Below, one piece after another: positions 11,628 to 22,844 of a stretch of 64,000 bases of DNA. Location: assembly GCF_000143415.4 (NCBI RefSeq), contig NW_003314265.1, positions 2,942,559 to 3,006,558 on the forward strand, read 5' to 3'. A program made the translations under genes and the position numbers. Below the pieces are notes generated by a model. It made no database searches. It was not told the origin of the DNA and saw only the letters and a program-made list of their open reading frames with translations. The stretch's first letter is position 1. The number at the start of each line of letters is the position of its first letter. The DNA comes from Selaginella moellendorffii (taxonomy: Eukaryota > Streptophyta > Lycopodiopsida > Selaginellales > Selaginellaceae).

Positions 11628-12109
11628 TTGTGGGTGTATTTCCCTTTTTTCGAATGAGAGTGTGAATGAAGATCTAGAAATTCTAGACAGTATGCTACAA
11701 CAAACCCCTCAAGAATGTATTCTACAAAGAACTAAGTCTTTCTTTTATATGCAATAAATTTACATTAACGGTTATTTTTTTTCCTTTCAAACAGTTATAT
11801 GGCTTCACATAGAATCTTATTTCAAATTTAATAATTTTTGAATTCTGACAAACCTAACATTTACTAGCCAAAAAGCATAGAGTACAAATTTAAAGAAGTG
11901 ACAAGAATACTCTTTTTGCAAACATTTTATTTTATGTTCTAACAAATGTCCCTATCATTGCATGTAGTAAATATTTAAATTATTAGAACAAAAAGTGTTC
12001 TTTAGAACATTTTTATCTATATAATATATAGAGAGTTATTAAATTATTAGGTTCGCCATAACCTTAAAATTTTAAATTTTATAATGTTTGTACTAAATTA
12101 CAATTGAAA

Positions 12110-12170
12110 ATTGAGCTCAACTCGTGAGCTCAACTCTTCAACTCGTGAGCTCAAGTATGGTCCGCGCCCC
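12110..12170 (-). repeat. Right terminal inverted repeat of transposon A
   Basis: Read inward it starts GGGGCGCGGACCATACTTGAG and repeats TTGAGCTCACGAG twice, mirroring 1,438-1,490. It is followed by ACCCATA, the target duplication, and then by the Gypsy integrase remnant. Confidence 0.65.
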
Positions 12171-13265
12171 ACCCATAGAAGAAGTTCGATGCCCACAACA
12201 GATCCTCAAAGTACAATTTGAGTAGGTTCACATGGAACACTGGGCATTTTCCCCATCTCTCGAGGAAGTTGGAGGTGGTAAACCACTTTACCGATTCGTG
12301 CCTCAATCTCATAAGGCCCCGTGAACCTACTTAAGGAACTCAAGATCAGTTCACTTCCAGAAATACATGCATCTTACCTTTGGGTCAACTTCCAGCTGAT
12401 CCCATTTGGTAGCTTAAGGTTCTTGGTGTTCAGCCACACTTTCTCCCCAGCTTAAAACTCTACATCCCGGCACTTGTTTGTCCATCTGTCAAGAAGTGTT
12501 AGTGCCATCCAACTTGACTTAATACCTAATACTTGTCTATGGGTGATAGGCAATGTTGAATTTCAACTTGGTGCAATACTGTTCCAAGAGAGTTTTTCAG
12601 AACTTGCTGGTGAAGATCTTATCTCGATCTAAGATGATCTCCTTTGGCCTTCCCCGCACTCGAACCACTTATTTGAAGAATAGCTTTGCCACACCTTCCG
12701 CATCCACTTCTGTTGTGGTGGGTATGAAATGTGCCATCTTCGAAAATTAGTCCACCACCACGAATATCGCATCAAACCCCTCATTTTGGGGGAGTCCCAT
12801 GATGAAGTCTATTGTAAGACATTTCCACGGACGATCTGGAATTGGGATGTTTTGTAACAGGCCTCTACTAGCCTTAGTCACGGCTTTGACCTGCTGACAT
12901 GTTGGATATGCCTTTAAATAGTCTTGGACATCTTTAGCCATATCTAGCTAGTGGTACTTCCTTTTGAGTAAGCCCATCATCTTGGGCACTCCACCGTGTC
13001 CTGCAAGAGGTCCATCATAACACTCTTCTAAGGCTACCTTCCTTAGTTCCCCTTCTGGGACATACACCCTTGTTTGCTTGTAATAGATGAGTCTATTGCG
13101 TTCTGCATAGCCCATTTTCTCTTCCGTTGGTAGCTCACCTCTATGATGAGTTTCCCGTGCCTCCAGATTCCTCAGCAACACTTTTTGTGTTAGACCATCG
13201 TTCTCATATGCTGTCCCCACATCATCCCAAAAGGTTGCTGTCGCGCTAGATATCGCCAACTTCAA
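12171..13265 (-). pseudogene. Gypsy integrase remnant
   Basis: Minus-strand frames encode the end of the zinc-binding region (LAGHGGVPKMMGLLKRKYH and CQQVKA), the core strand WKCLTIDFIMGLP with the first catalytic Asp, and a later ILDRD with the second. Frames shift and stops interrupt the rest down to 12,171. The integrase lies downstream of RNase H in the minus direction, giving the Gypsy gene order. It is disabled, and cut off from its 3' LTR by transposon A. Confidence 0.85.
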
Positions 13266-13363
13266 GCTCGCTTTCGACTTAGCACATTTGCCATGATGTT
13301 GTTCTTCCTAGGCTTGTACAGAATCTCACAATCAAACTCAGCCAAAGCATTGGCCCACTGACC

Positions 13364-14221
13364 CTATTTCCCTCTCAAGTCAGGCTGTGACCAAAAGTGT
13401 TTCATTGCCACATTGTCCGTGTAAACCTTGAAGTGTCTCCCAAGGTAGTGTCGCCACTCCTTGAGCACCTTAACCATCACAAACAATTCCTTCTCATAGG
13501 TAGGCCACTTCCATTGAGCTTTGTCCAACTTTTTCAAGAAGAACGCTACTAGATGGTTATCTTGCTTCAAAATTACGCCCAACGCAAAGTCTGAAGCATC
13601 TATTTCTACCTCAAAGTCCTTACCAAAGTCTAGTAACACTAACACAGGAGCCTTTCTCAACTTTCCTTTGAGGTGGACAAATGCCGCTTCGCATTCTGCT
13701 GTCCATACCATCTTCTCTTTTCCCGTGTGGTCCGTTAAGGGTAAGGCTACTCTCAAATAATGTTTGATAAACTTTCAATAGTAATTGCATAGCCCCAAGA
13801 ATGCCCCTAACTCATGTACATTTGATGGTCGCTCCCAATCCTGGAGCGCTTGGACCTTCTCAGGGTCCACCTTGAGCCTATCCTTGCCCACCACATGCCC
13901 GAAAAACTTTACCTCTTGTTGAGCAAAGTCACATTTGCTCTCTTTAGCATACAGCTGGTGTTCCTTTAGTTTCTCAAACACCTTTGTCAAGTGTTCAACA
14001 TGTTCCTCTAGTGTTTCACTATAGATCAGGATATCGTCAAAATAGACGACCACAAAGTGATCCAAATAGGGTACAAAGATGTAGTTCATTAATGCCGAAA
14101 ACGTTGTCGGCGCATTACATAGCCCGAAGGGCATCACTAGAAACTCAAAGCTCTCATACCTTGTTCGACAGGTTGTCTTCTCGACATCTTCCTTTACTAC
14201 CCTGATCTGGTAGTATTCTAA
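13364..14221 (-). pseudogene. Gypsy reverse transcriptase (C-terminal part) and RNase H
   Basis: The RT part reads [10 protein letters not shown]...VMPFGLCNAP...YFDDILIYS, with the catalytic YxDD box in its Y-F-D-D form, then FFGHVVG and LGLCNYY. The RNase H part (13,364-13,756) has VEIDASDFALG, YEKELFVMVK and FKVYTDN. A frameshift or stop separates the two near 13,757-13,775. The RT begins abruptly at 14,221 because the preceding segment is inverted. Confidence 0.9.
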
Positions 14222-14430
14222 CCTATGTTAGGTTGAGCAAGTCGCTGTATGGGGCGCTGGTGTTATTTGTGAAAAAGAAATATGGATCTATGCGCATGTG
14301 CATAGACTACCGATTGCTCAACAAGTATACAAAGAAGAACAAATACCCTTTGCCAAGGATTGAGGACCTATTCAATAGGTTGGGAAAGGCAAAATACTTC
14401 TCGAGGATTGATCTAACCCTTTGTCCACCA
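14222..14430 (+). pseudogene. RT segment inverted in place
   Basis: On the plus strand this reads the RT N-terminal block: [45 protein letters not shown], ending FSRIDL. That is exactly the piece missing between the minus-strand [11 protein letters not shown] (ending near 14,431) and YYQIRV (starting near 14,221). About 209 bases are therefore flipped, with nothing obviously lost. A short inverted repeat (AACCTA...TAGGTT, 14,217-14,231) lies at the left junction and CTAACC recurs at the right one, near 14,424. Confidence 0.85.
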
Positions 14431-16088
14431 ACTCCTTTAGTTGGCGCTTGAGCTACTTGAATTATTTTTCATTCAAATGATAAGGGGGACAAACCACTGC
14501 CTCAACACCCTCGACTAGCTCAATCTTATGTTCTATCGGTTTTGCGAGGGGCAACCCTGCCGGTAGCTCCTCTAGCATAATATCCTGGAATTAGTCCAAC
14601 ACCCGCTGAATCACTAAAGGTACTTGTTCCGTTCCTGTCTTTTTGTCACTCTTCACCGAAAGTAAGTACAGAAATGCTGGCTTCGTTCCTTTAGTGAGTT
14701 GTCCTCTCATGGACACCAAGTTTAAACAGGAATTTTTGGCCTTGCATTGCCCTACCTTTAAATCCTGGGCCTCCACCCTGGATCTTCTTCCTTGGGCGAA
14801 TTCGCTAGGACCACAAGGTTTCTACCTTGTCCATGTAGGGCTACCACAAACTAATTGAACCAATCCATCTTGAAAATCACATTAAATCCTGCCATGTCCA
14901 ACATGGTGAAATCCATATCTACTTTCCATGTCCCTACTTCGACTCTCGCTTGTCGAAGTAAATCATTGGTGCTTTGGCTACTTTGAACAAACTCTATAGC
15001 ACCGTTAGTCTAGCTTGCCAGACTACGTCTGTAGCCACAAAATTATCCAAAGCACCCGTGTTAATAAGGATCTTAACAAAGCTACCTTCGAGCTTCCCTC
15101 GGAGGGCTAGTAGATGTCGCAAACGACTCTCTACCAAAGTTGTTCGTGTAATGAGTAACTTTGAGCTAGGGACTGAATAACATACTTCATTTTGGATTTC
15201 ACCCGATTTAATGGCCATATTGGCTTTAGCCTTCTTCGGGTAAGGACATTCCCTCGAAAAGTGTCCCGCTTCACCACAATTGTAGCATATGTTGTTTCCC
15301 ATGCTGCTAAATGACTTGACCTTTTTATCCGTGGGTTTGTCTCTTTTTGCTTGACTCCCCCACGTATTTGCTCACTGGCCATCGGATTTGCCTTTCTAGA
15401 ACCCCGAGGACTCATTCTTAGAGAAACTCTTCTTGAATTTCCCTTTGCTATACGTTCCCCTTGGTTTGGCCCCTTTGCTAAACGTGGGCCTCGACCCCGT
15501 CGTGTACCCCTTTCGCAAGTTATCGTTGAAATGCACTTTGATGGCCGCATCCAATGCTTCCTTGTAGTTGGTCGGGTTCCAACGCATCACCTCACCGTGA
15601 GCCCAGGTTTGCAAACCTGATATGAAGGCATGAAATGCATCCATATCCCCCATGTCCGTGACAAGTATCCTCTTTGCCATAAACCCATTCACATACTCCT
15701 GAATGGTTCTGGTCTACTTCAGCCTACTCAACTTGTCTCTTAGATGTAGAGTAGCATTCTGAGGAACATAAATCACGCGGATCCTTGCCTCCATCATTTC
15801 CCAAATGGCCACCGGTCCTTCGTTGGCCTCTGTCATTCTCCACCAAGACTTGGCATTATCTACCAAGTATGGTTTTGCACATAGGACCTTCTCTGAGCTT
15901 AGTAACCACAAGGCTTGGAAGTAGTCCTCCATATCGTAAAACCAATCCTCCACCACCTTATAATCATTCACTCCCTTGAAGACCGGTGGAGGCTTTGGTT
16001 TGTACTTGGGAATGTGAGACACAAAATCCCTAGGCCCCAAAGTGGAGCCGGAAGGGTGCCACATGGTAGTGGCCGAAGCGAAAGCCAA
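14431..16088 (-). pseudogene. Gypsy gag, zinc knuckle and protease remnants
   Basis: In minus order: retrotransposon gag (VFKGVNDYKVVEDWFYDMEDYF, residues of the WW-R type capsid region, about 15,396-16,088), broken by TAG at 15,716-15,714. Next come a CCHC zinc knuckle (CYNCGEAGHFSRECP, about 15,250-15,300) and an aspartic protease strand with LINTGALDNFV (about 15,050), where the catalytic D-T-G is N-T-G. A linker follows, ending in the first RT helix (HKIELVEG, LKRQLKE). Several frames and stops are needed, so it is inactive. Confidence 0.85.
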
Positions 16089-16570
16089 ACGAGTGTAACA
16101 TGTTTTAACCAAAAGCTTCGACTTGAAAGGTCAAGAGCGGGAGTGGAACTCCCAGCAAAGGGCTCGAGGAACAAGTACGAAGCGAGCAATAAGCGAGGCT
16201 CTAAAAAGGGACCCAAAAAGACCAACACATGATACATGGATGAGTCTGAGATGGAGTCCGAGATGGATCCAAGATGGAGTCCGAGATGGAGTCCGAGATG
16301 GAGTTTGAGATGGACCCGAGTTGGAGTCCGAGATGGACCGAGACGGAGTCCGAGATGGAGTCTGAGATCTCGGGATGGTCACTCTTTATAAGCATTATAT
16401 ATCATCTGCGTTCTGGAAGTTTAAAATAGGGGGCCTAGTATACTTTTTTTGTTGTTCATAATTTGCCCCATACCCTTACATATACGCATTTTTTCAAATC
16501 TTAAATAAACCCCCAATTCTTATATATACGTGGAATATTCTGGTTATTTTTGCATAAAGCATATATATAT

Positions 16571-16665
16571 ATATCAATTGTCGTAGAAGGGTCAAATAAT
16601 GTTTTTTATTAATGAATAATTCATTAATAAAAAACATTATTTGACCCTTCTACGACAATTGATAT
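16571..16665. repeat. Perfect 95-base palindrome
   Basis: Two 47-base arms are exact reverse complements around base 16,618. The right arm contains the last codons and stop of the transposon C transposase, so the transcript could end in a strong hairpin. The rest of 16,400-16,570 is AT-rich subterminal sequence. Confidence 0.95.
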
Positions 16666-19600
16666 TCCTGCTTTTATCTTTGACGAAATTATCAAAAACT
16701 TCCCTATCGTGTTGTGGAAGCGAATATCTCTCGACTTCTGGATGATATGATAATGATGCCAAAGCAATCAAACTTGTTAGTTCCACTAGCATATTATCAG
16801 GAAGATTGTATGTATACCATGAATTCCCTCCGTCATCAGCTTCAGGAACATCACATTCCCTGTAGTAGCATAGGTTTATTTGAAAATCAGCAGAATCAAC
16901 TGGAAGATTGGTTAATTCAATCACTTCCCTTGTGTCCCTCCAGGTATTGTTCACTTTTTTCCTCATGGAAAGAATTCGACCAACATACCAAACAAACTTC
17001 AAATGACTTCCTTCCTGTTCTTCAAACCACAATGCACAATCACTCCCAACGCCAAGAGCTGTTTGTGCACTGAGATTTCTTCCTAGTTCATAAACTATCA
17101 AATTATTCTTCACCCATGTGAGCCGGTCTTTGGAGAGAAATGGATTTCCATTTAGCTGAGAAACGATGGTCGACTTGCAGATTTTCTTCCTGTCAACCAA
17201 AACTGTTGCTTCCACTTTTAATGACTCAGAATCTTCAATATGATCCAGAACAGCATCAAAAGTATGCCTCAGTTCACTTGTTGCTTCAATAGGTTCTTCA
17301 GTAGCTTCTTCTCCTACTATATGTTCCTCTTCAAACTGATCGACTATATCATGCTCTCCGGAATTTTCTAAAACCTTGTGAAAATCCTCAAAATCTTCAG
17401 GTTTATCCCACCAATCTCTTCTAGAGATGCCAAGGCCATGAAGAAGTTCTTGTGCTTTGGCTTTACCCTGAATCAGCTCATTAACTATCAGAGCATCTGT
17501 CTCCACCGAACTGTAATCCCCTAAGTCTGCTACTACTCTCTTCCCATCATGCTCTATCTTTTCCCAAATATTTTCCTGTTTCCTGTGAGCTTTAGAGAAA
17601 AGCAATGTACCTGCTGCCTCGCATTCTGCTAGTATGTTCATACTAGTCGCACTATGAACAACATCAGCTCTGTCATAACACTGTTCATTCCCAATCATTC
17701 CTCCTATTTTGGAGAAAAAGTTCTTGCAAACATCAGAACCGGTTCTATCAATTGGGACTGGCAAATGTGAATGGTGATCCCGAAAATATCTATCTCAAAA
17801 GCAAAATTAACAAAAGAAAAATATATATGAAACATACCTGATTAGAAGGACGACAAAGTGACATGATAATTGAATGTCCAAGAAGGTTTCCTTGCTGATG
17901 AAGTTGTGTTTCAGGTTCCACTTGCTTTCCTTCAGTATCCACAACCTCCATAAACGAAAGAAGGACACCATTGATGCAGCTCTCACTCGCTCTCCAAGGC
18001 TCAAGTATGGGTGCAAAAAGATATCAATATATGATGCCACCACAACAAGATAAGTTTCGGTTCCCAGCGTACGTGAAGGTCTTCTGTATGTTGTTTCTCG
18101 CATAATCGAAAGACATACTTGCACTGGCCTGCTATAAAGTCGCTGAGCAGCACCCCAGTTTTGTCTATCAGAGCGCCTGACATCCCCGAGTTGCAGTCCG
18201 TGTTTACCATGAAAGTTATCGAAAACTTCCCAAATGTCATTCAAATGCACAAACTCATCCCCCAAAAACAGTTGTCTTATTGCACTATGCAATGGATTGA
18301 TCAGCTTCTTCCCATTATGCACATAGTCTTGATCATGTATCAAAAGGTTCCTTGTTGAGTTCCACTTTCCAGAGAATAGCCACCCTGACCAAGGTATAGA
18401 GTAAGTTCCTATTATTGTATCCCCTAGACTCATGTCTTCAAGCATTAGTTTATGCCTTCTCTGATCTCCATCCGATGAATGGCCAATCAAGGGGCCAACA
18501 ACATTGTGAAGGTGTTGTCCCCATATTTGATGGATCGAGCTCCATTGTTGTCAAACATCTGAAGCTGTAAACCGATTGCAAGTAAGCTGAATAGAGAGAA
18601 CCAAGCATGGCAACTGTCTGTGCAATGGATTAACCATCAACACTCGTGCATAGTGAGCTTTCTCGTTGTCCAGAAAAGTCTGAGTGATCTGTTCATAACC
18701 TGCTTCTCCATTCCCAACCTTCACGACAAAACCGTTCACACACTTGTGACCCTCCCCCTTCTTTCCACAAAACCCGAGCAAAGCATCATCACGAGCAATC
18801 CATCTGATCATCCTTTTAATAACTGTTTCGTCTTCTGCAATCAAAACAGGCACACTCCCTAGCTTAAGCTGTAAACTCTCCATCTTGAACTTGTAAACCT
18901 TAGAAAGGTTCAAAATTATCTCGGATTGCAAACCTATTGTGTATCTAAAGTTTGTTCTCATGTCACGCTTTGTTGTCGACAAACTTGGCAATCCAAGGTT
19001 CAAGTGAAGGAAGTTGTTAAGCCTGCTCCCCCCCCACATTTTTGTTACTCGCAAAATCCATTTCGTGGTTTTATGGTACCTGTTAAAAGTGTAAGGAAAA
19101 AACTTTGAATAAATAAAAAAATACCTCATTCCTTGCTTTTTCCTAGTTATTCCCTACAGCAAATCTTGCATCACATGAAGAACTGTCTCCTTGCCCTTGA
19201 ATTTGCCTTGTTGCCAAGCTTGTTTGAGATTAGAGCTGAATTTTCTGATATCCTTACGAATGGCGCTTTCCTTCAAAGTTTCTTTTAAGCTTCGACAATG
19301 AACTGAAAGAGCTGCTATCCTGCATCTTGTGGTTGATAGTTCCAATGCCAGCCTTCTATTCTCTGCTTGCACTAGCCTGCTGCTATCTATATGCTCAGTT
19401 GTAGTCAAGTCTCATTCCACGCCTCTTCAATCTTTGTCCTCGTGGTATTGTCGCTTTGCTTTCCCGTAAAGCACGTCCTTTGAAGTCACTACAAGCTGGT
19501 ATTGTCATACAAAACTTGCACTGCTTGTTCTTGAATCCACAGATGTTGTTTGTCACTCTTAGACACTGTTTTGATCTGAATGTTCCGTTGACAACAACAC

Positions 19601-20880
19601 CATTTGCTGCTACTTTGAAGTTTGGATCACAGAACCAACGACCTCCCTCTTTTACATCTTGGAGAAGAGGACGAACATTCACAGAACTCAAGCCATATTT
19701 GTAATCGTTTTGCCAGTATCCAAAACAAAGTCTTTCAATTCCTATCAACATACAACAGATTATACTATACAAGAAATCACACTATGTAAAGCATATGAAA
19801 TGCTACTTACTTGAAGACTCATCTGGAGATGCTATGAAGTTCTGAGAAGAACTACTTGACGAGACTCCTTTTCCTGAAAAAATTTAAACGACACACATTA
19901 TTAACTTTACAAAAACTGGAATGCAATTTCTTACCTCGTGTGAAATAGCTAAGGAGGTTTCCTTGTTTATTGTCAGTGTTTGCAACTTTAGTTGGCCGAC
20001 CTCCAGTGCTTCTTTCTCAGCCAGCGTTCTTGTGCTTATTCCCAGAAATGTGAACCATCAGATTGTTCAGGAGACTCCCGGTAGGAGGAAAAAGCATTAA
20101 CGTCTTCTCATACTGCTTGCAACAAACCCGAATGTTGTTCCTCCTCTCAAAATTTCCTACACTTGGTTCGTAGAGAGTGAAGCAAACATTGTTCTCATCG
20201 CAAAACCTTTCCACGGTTTCATTCATTAGCTTCTCCACTTCGTTTTTTATTTCCTCACGACTAGCAAGTTCAGCACCTTCATTAGCACCCTCAATAGGAC
20301 TTTCCGCATCAGCTTTTTCCTGATCATTTTTCTCCCGTTGCAGCTGATTTTTCATGTAGTTTGCTTCATGCCTAGCTCCACTGCAGTGCTTTGAAACGAA
20401 ATTGTAACAGGTGTCTTTCAGGCCTCCTCCATAAACAATTCCACACTCCTGACACATGATTTTGAAGTGAGCGCATCCATCCCGGTCATATGAAAACAAT
20501 TCAAACCTGCCTTTCCTCTCTTTTGCTCTCAGCTTTCTCTCATTCTGCTTGAGCGATCTCTTCCAGTCGTGTATCTCTTTAGCTGAAGCAAGTTTGGAAT
20601 TCAAACCAGGTAAAAATCCAGTTGGATCTTCTTCATGAGCTTCACTGGTTGCTGCTGAAGATTGCCCCTCTTGAATTGGTTCTACTGCTGCAAGATTAAG
20701 CACACGAACCAGAACTTCAGCTCCAAAAAATGGATATCTCTTCTGCCTACATGTCATTGCAAGGGAAAGGGCACCCAAGAAGACAAAATCACTCTTAACA
20801 AGACCCTCAATCTCGTCTGAAACAATAGCTTCGCGGAGCTGATGATAAGAACATTCCCTCTGAACCCTGACGAAACCCAC
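16637..20880 (-). pseudogene. Transposon C transposase (DDE with D(2)H, zinc fingers)
   Basis: Multi-exon gene covering 20,880-20,017, about 19,772-19,154, 19,129-18,551, 18,490-17,830 and 17,764-16,637. The N-terminus has two CCHH/CCH-type fingers (CQECGIVYGGG...H...H; VCCKQYEK...HISGNKHK) that could bind the TIRs, then a Cys-rich block and a coiled coil. The core has VPVLIAEDETVIKRM (first Asp), GHSSDGDQRRHK (second Asp), HDQDYVHNGKKL (a D-x-x-H as in P-type and related transposases) and FFRLWRLWI. TGA codons at 20,019-20,017 and just before 18,540 interrupt frames that otherwise continue. The C-terminal 375 residues are acidic and unassigned. Superfamily not settled; transposase role likely from structure and TIRs. 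Confidence 0.6.
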
Positions 20881-22482
20881 AGGCTTCTTTTGATCCCATC
20901 CTCTACATACACAATAACATCACGCTCCATACCTACTGTGCCTGAGATCTCTTGCCCTCTACAGCCTGCTACTGTAGAGAACCCTAGAGGAGCTCTGCCT
21001 CCTCCCCTACCCGTACGTATGAAATTTTTCAAATTAAACTCAACCCTAAGGCCTGTATGTATATGTACGGTTTGCACCCAAAATAACCCCAATCTGTACA
21101 CGCAGATGATATATACAGTTATATAAGAGTGACCACCCCGAGTCTGAGATGGATCCAAGATGGAGTCCGAGATGGACCCGAGACGGAGTCCGAGATGGAC
21201 CCGAGATGGAATCCGAGATGAAGTCTGAGAAGGAAAGATGGAGTCCGAGGTCGAGACCGAGACCGGGACCGAGACCAAGACAGGGACCGAGACCGAGACC
21301 GAGACCAAGATCGAGACCGAGACTGAGATCGGGACCGAGACCGAGACCAAGGTTGAGGCCGAGACCGAGACCGAGCCCGAGTCCGAGTCCGAGTCCAAGT
21401 CCGAGTCCGAGTCCCAGTTCGAGTCTGAGAGGGTGAAAGCCCAAAGCGTTCGTCTCCCAAACCTTGGGGGTTTGGTGAGCTCCAAAAGTATAGTAAGAGG
21501 GAGGACTGCAGTGGAGCCAGTTTGGCTAGGAAAGGCCAGTTTGGCCCAGGAAGGCTGTACCCAAGTGTTGGGTGATGAGCTGACCACTGGGAAGTCCAAA
21601 ACTAAAGTGAATACGGACCGACAAGCGGGGTAGCTTGGTGAAGTATTCAAGAGCCGGCTCTAGTTCCCCCAGGAGATCGACTAACCGATGCTCCCAGTCC
21701 AAGTGTGGGTGGCACTACCTACTTGGATACCAGGCGTGGCTCAACGGAACCTCGCTCTAAGCCCATGGCTAGAGCACCCAAAGGTGGAAGGTGGGGAGAG
21801 TACTCACGAGGCTTGCGTAAGGCCACGGTGTTCCAAAATGTTGTCCCAAAGGCCCAGACTGTGGAAAGGAAGAGGAGTAGTCCTCTGGTGTAGTGACCAA
21901 GGATACAGTCGTGCGGTGAGGAAGTCCCAGAGGACCGTGGGATTTAGTAGTCAGGCCTGTGGGCCTTGATCCAGTGGCAGTGTTGGCGAACACGGCCATG
22001 GGCAGAAAGGGACTTGGTGGGGACCGGAAAGGGGATATTGGGGAAGGCTATTCCCCATGTCTGTGGGCACCCTAAGGATGCTAAGGAGTAGATCTGGGAT
22101 GATCACTCGTGGACGGATGGCCCAATTTTTGAGAGACGGGACTGTGGTGTAGGTGGTGTTAGACCACCGGTGTGACTAAGGTGAATGGGCATGGCCTTAG
22201 CGTAATGGACTGATGTGTCGGTGGTACCTTGGGGTGTCGGTCATGGGATCGGACACGTGGAGCACTTGGACCAAGTGCAAAGGTTAAGTGGCAAAGATGC
22301 CATTCTCGGGGCTAGCAAGCCCAAGTCCAAAATAGAACTTATGGAGGTTGTGAGTGAGACTCCTCCAAGTGGTCGGAGGTGTGGTTAAGTGATTAAAGTA
22401 GAATGGAAAAATTAGTCACTTACAAGGAACTGCCTGAGGGACTGATTCCACTTTGATTTGTTTGACCTTGTTTGGTTCTGCC

Positions 22483-22704
22483 TCAGTCCCTGCCGAAGGG
22501 TCCGCTAGCATCCGCAGTCTTTCGCCTTTTCTTTCGCTTCTCGTCACGCTTTAGCTTGCGTACGAAAGTCTTCAGCAGGGCATTGGTCTGTGCCAATTGT
22601 TCTTCTAGAATATCCAATCGAGCCTTGGAGGACCGAACCTCACCATCGGACTCCTGTTTGGAGGTTTCCTCACTGGAGTCTTTATGCAAGGATTCCTCAT
22701 CCAT
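22483..22704 (-). pseudogene. Gypsy gag N-terminal coiled-coil remnant
   Basis: A minus-strand frame starting MDEESLHKDSSEE has a predicted coiled-coil run (LDILEEQLAQTNALLKTFV) and a basic KRDEKRKKRRK stretch, then a stop. It lies between the 5' LTR/primer site and solo LTR B, where gag should begin. The rest of gag is at 14,994-16,088 beyond the insertion. Confidence 0.5.
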
Positions 22705-22830
22705 AGCCTCTTGTTTGACTGAAGGCTCCAGCTCTAGAAGAGGTTCTGTCTCTGCCTTGGTTCATTTCCACCCTGCCTTTGTTATCTCCCAGCAATCCGC
22801 CTCTATCTTTCGCTAGAACTGAGGAAAAGG

Positions 22831-22841
22831 CTTCAATACCA
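22831..22841 (-). other. Primer binding site of the Gypsy element
   Basis: Immediately inside the 5' LTR the minus strand reads TGGTATTGAAGCC, close to the initiator-tRNA-Met complement TGGTATCAGAGCC (10 of 13). This fixes the element's orientation. The differences may be decay. Confidence 0.6.
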
Positions 22842-22844
22842 AAT

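Larger units (their letters stand above)
1438..12170. mobile_element. Transposon A: 10.7-kb MULE-like DNA transposon with cargo genes
   Basis: The left end starts GGGGATGGTCC and the right end, read inward, starts GGGGCGCGGACC. Both continue into repeats of TTGAGCTCATGAG type. The flanks share CCACCCATA (1,429-1,437 and up to 12,177), a 7-9 base target duplication depending on where the terminal C's are assigned; nine bases would suit MULEs. It interrupts the Gypsy element just before its 3' LTR. Contents in order: small gene (+), methyltransferase-like gene (+), seven-exon ParB-like gene (-), foldback, transposase (+), small gene (-). Several genes carry single nonsense codons, so the copy is probably dead. 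The size and cargo are unusual for a MULE. Confidence 0.75.
16369..21142. mobile_element. Transposon C: 4.8-kb TIR DNA transposon
   Basis: The termini CTCGGGATGGTCACTCTT (left) and CTCGGGGTGGTCACTCTT (right, read inward) match at 17 of 18 bases, and similarity continues through a TATATATCATCTGCGT stretch. Both ends are flanked by TCTGAGAT (16,361-16,368 and 21,143-21,150), an exact 8-base target duplication. The target is itself repetitive, so chance agreement is possible. Its single gene, on the minus strand, encodes a DDE-type transposase with a D(2)H motif. Eight-base duplications are typical of hAT and P superfamilies; the protein does not look like hAT, so I leave the superfamily open. 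Confidence 0.8.
16094..22424 (-). repeat. Solo LTR (family B) inside gag, itself carrying transposon C
   Basis: Read on the minus strand it starts TGTAAGTGACTAATTTTTCC at 22,424 and ends ATGTTACA at 16,094. It shares with the other LTRs the AATTTTTCC start, GGGCTTTCACC (near 21,436) and a GAGTCCGAGATGG/GAGACCGAGACC array, which is split into 16,240-16,368 and 21,143-21,430 by transposon C. Without C it is about 1.55 kb. Gag resumes immediately on the left. Flanks ACGAG and AGGAA agree at three of five bases, so the target duplication is weak. The open frames in 21,046-21,650 on all strands come from the array. Confidence 0.65.

Noticed and set aside
16369-21142. CACTA (En/Spm) ends for transposon C
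   Set aside because: CACTCTT occurs in the TIR, but the match extends 11 bases further out, and trimming there leaves no 3-base direct duplication.
21046-21650. Long open frames on both strands with Arg/Ser/Glu or Gly/Leu repeats
   Set aside because: They are translations of the LTR GACTCG/GAGTCC array; all frames are open because of composition.
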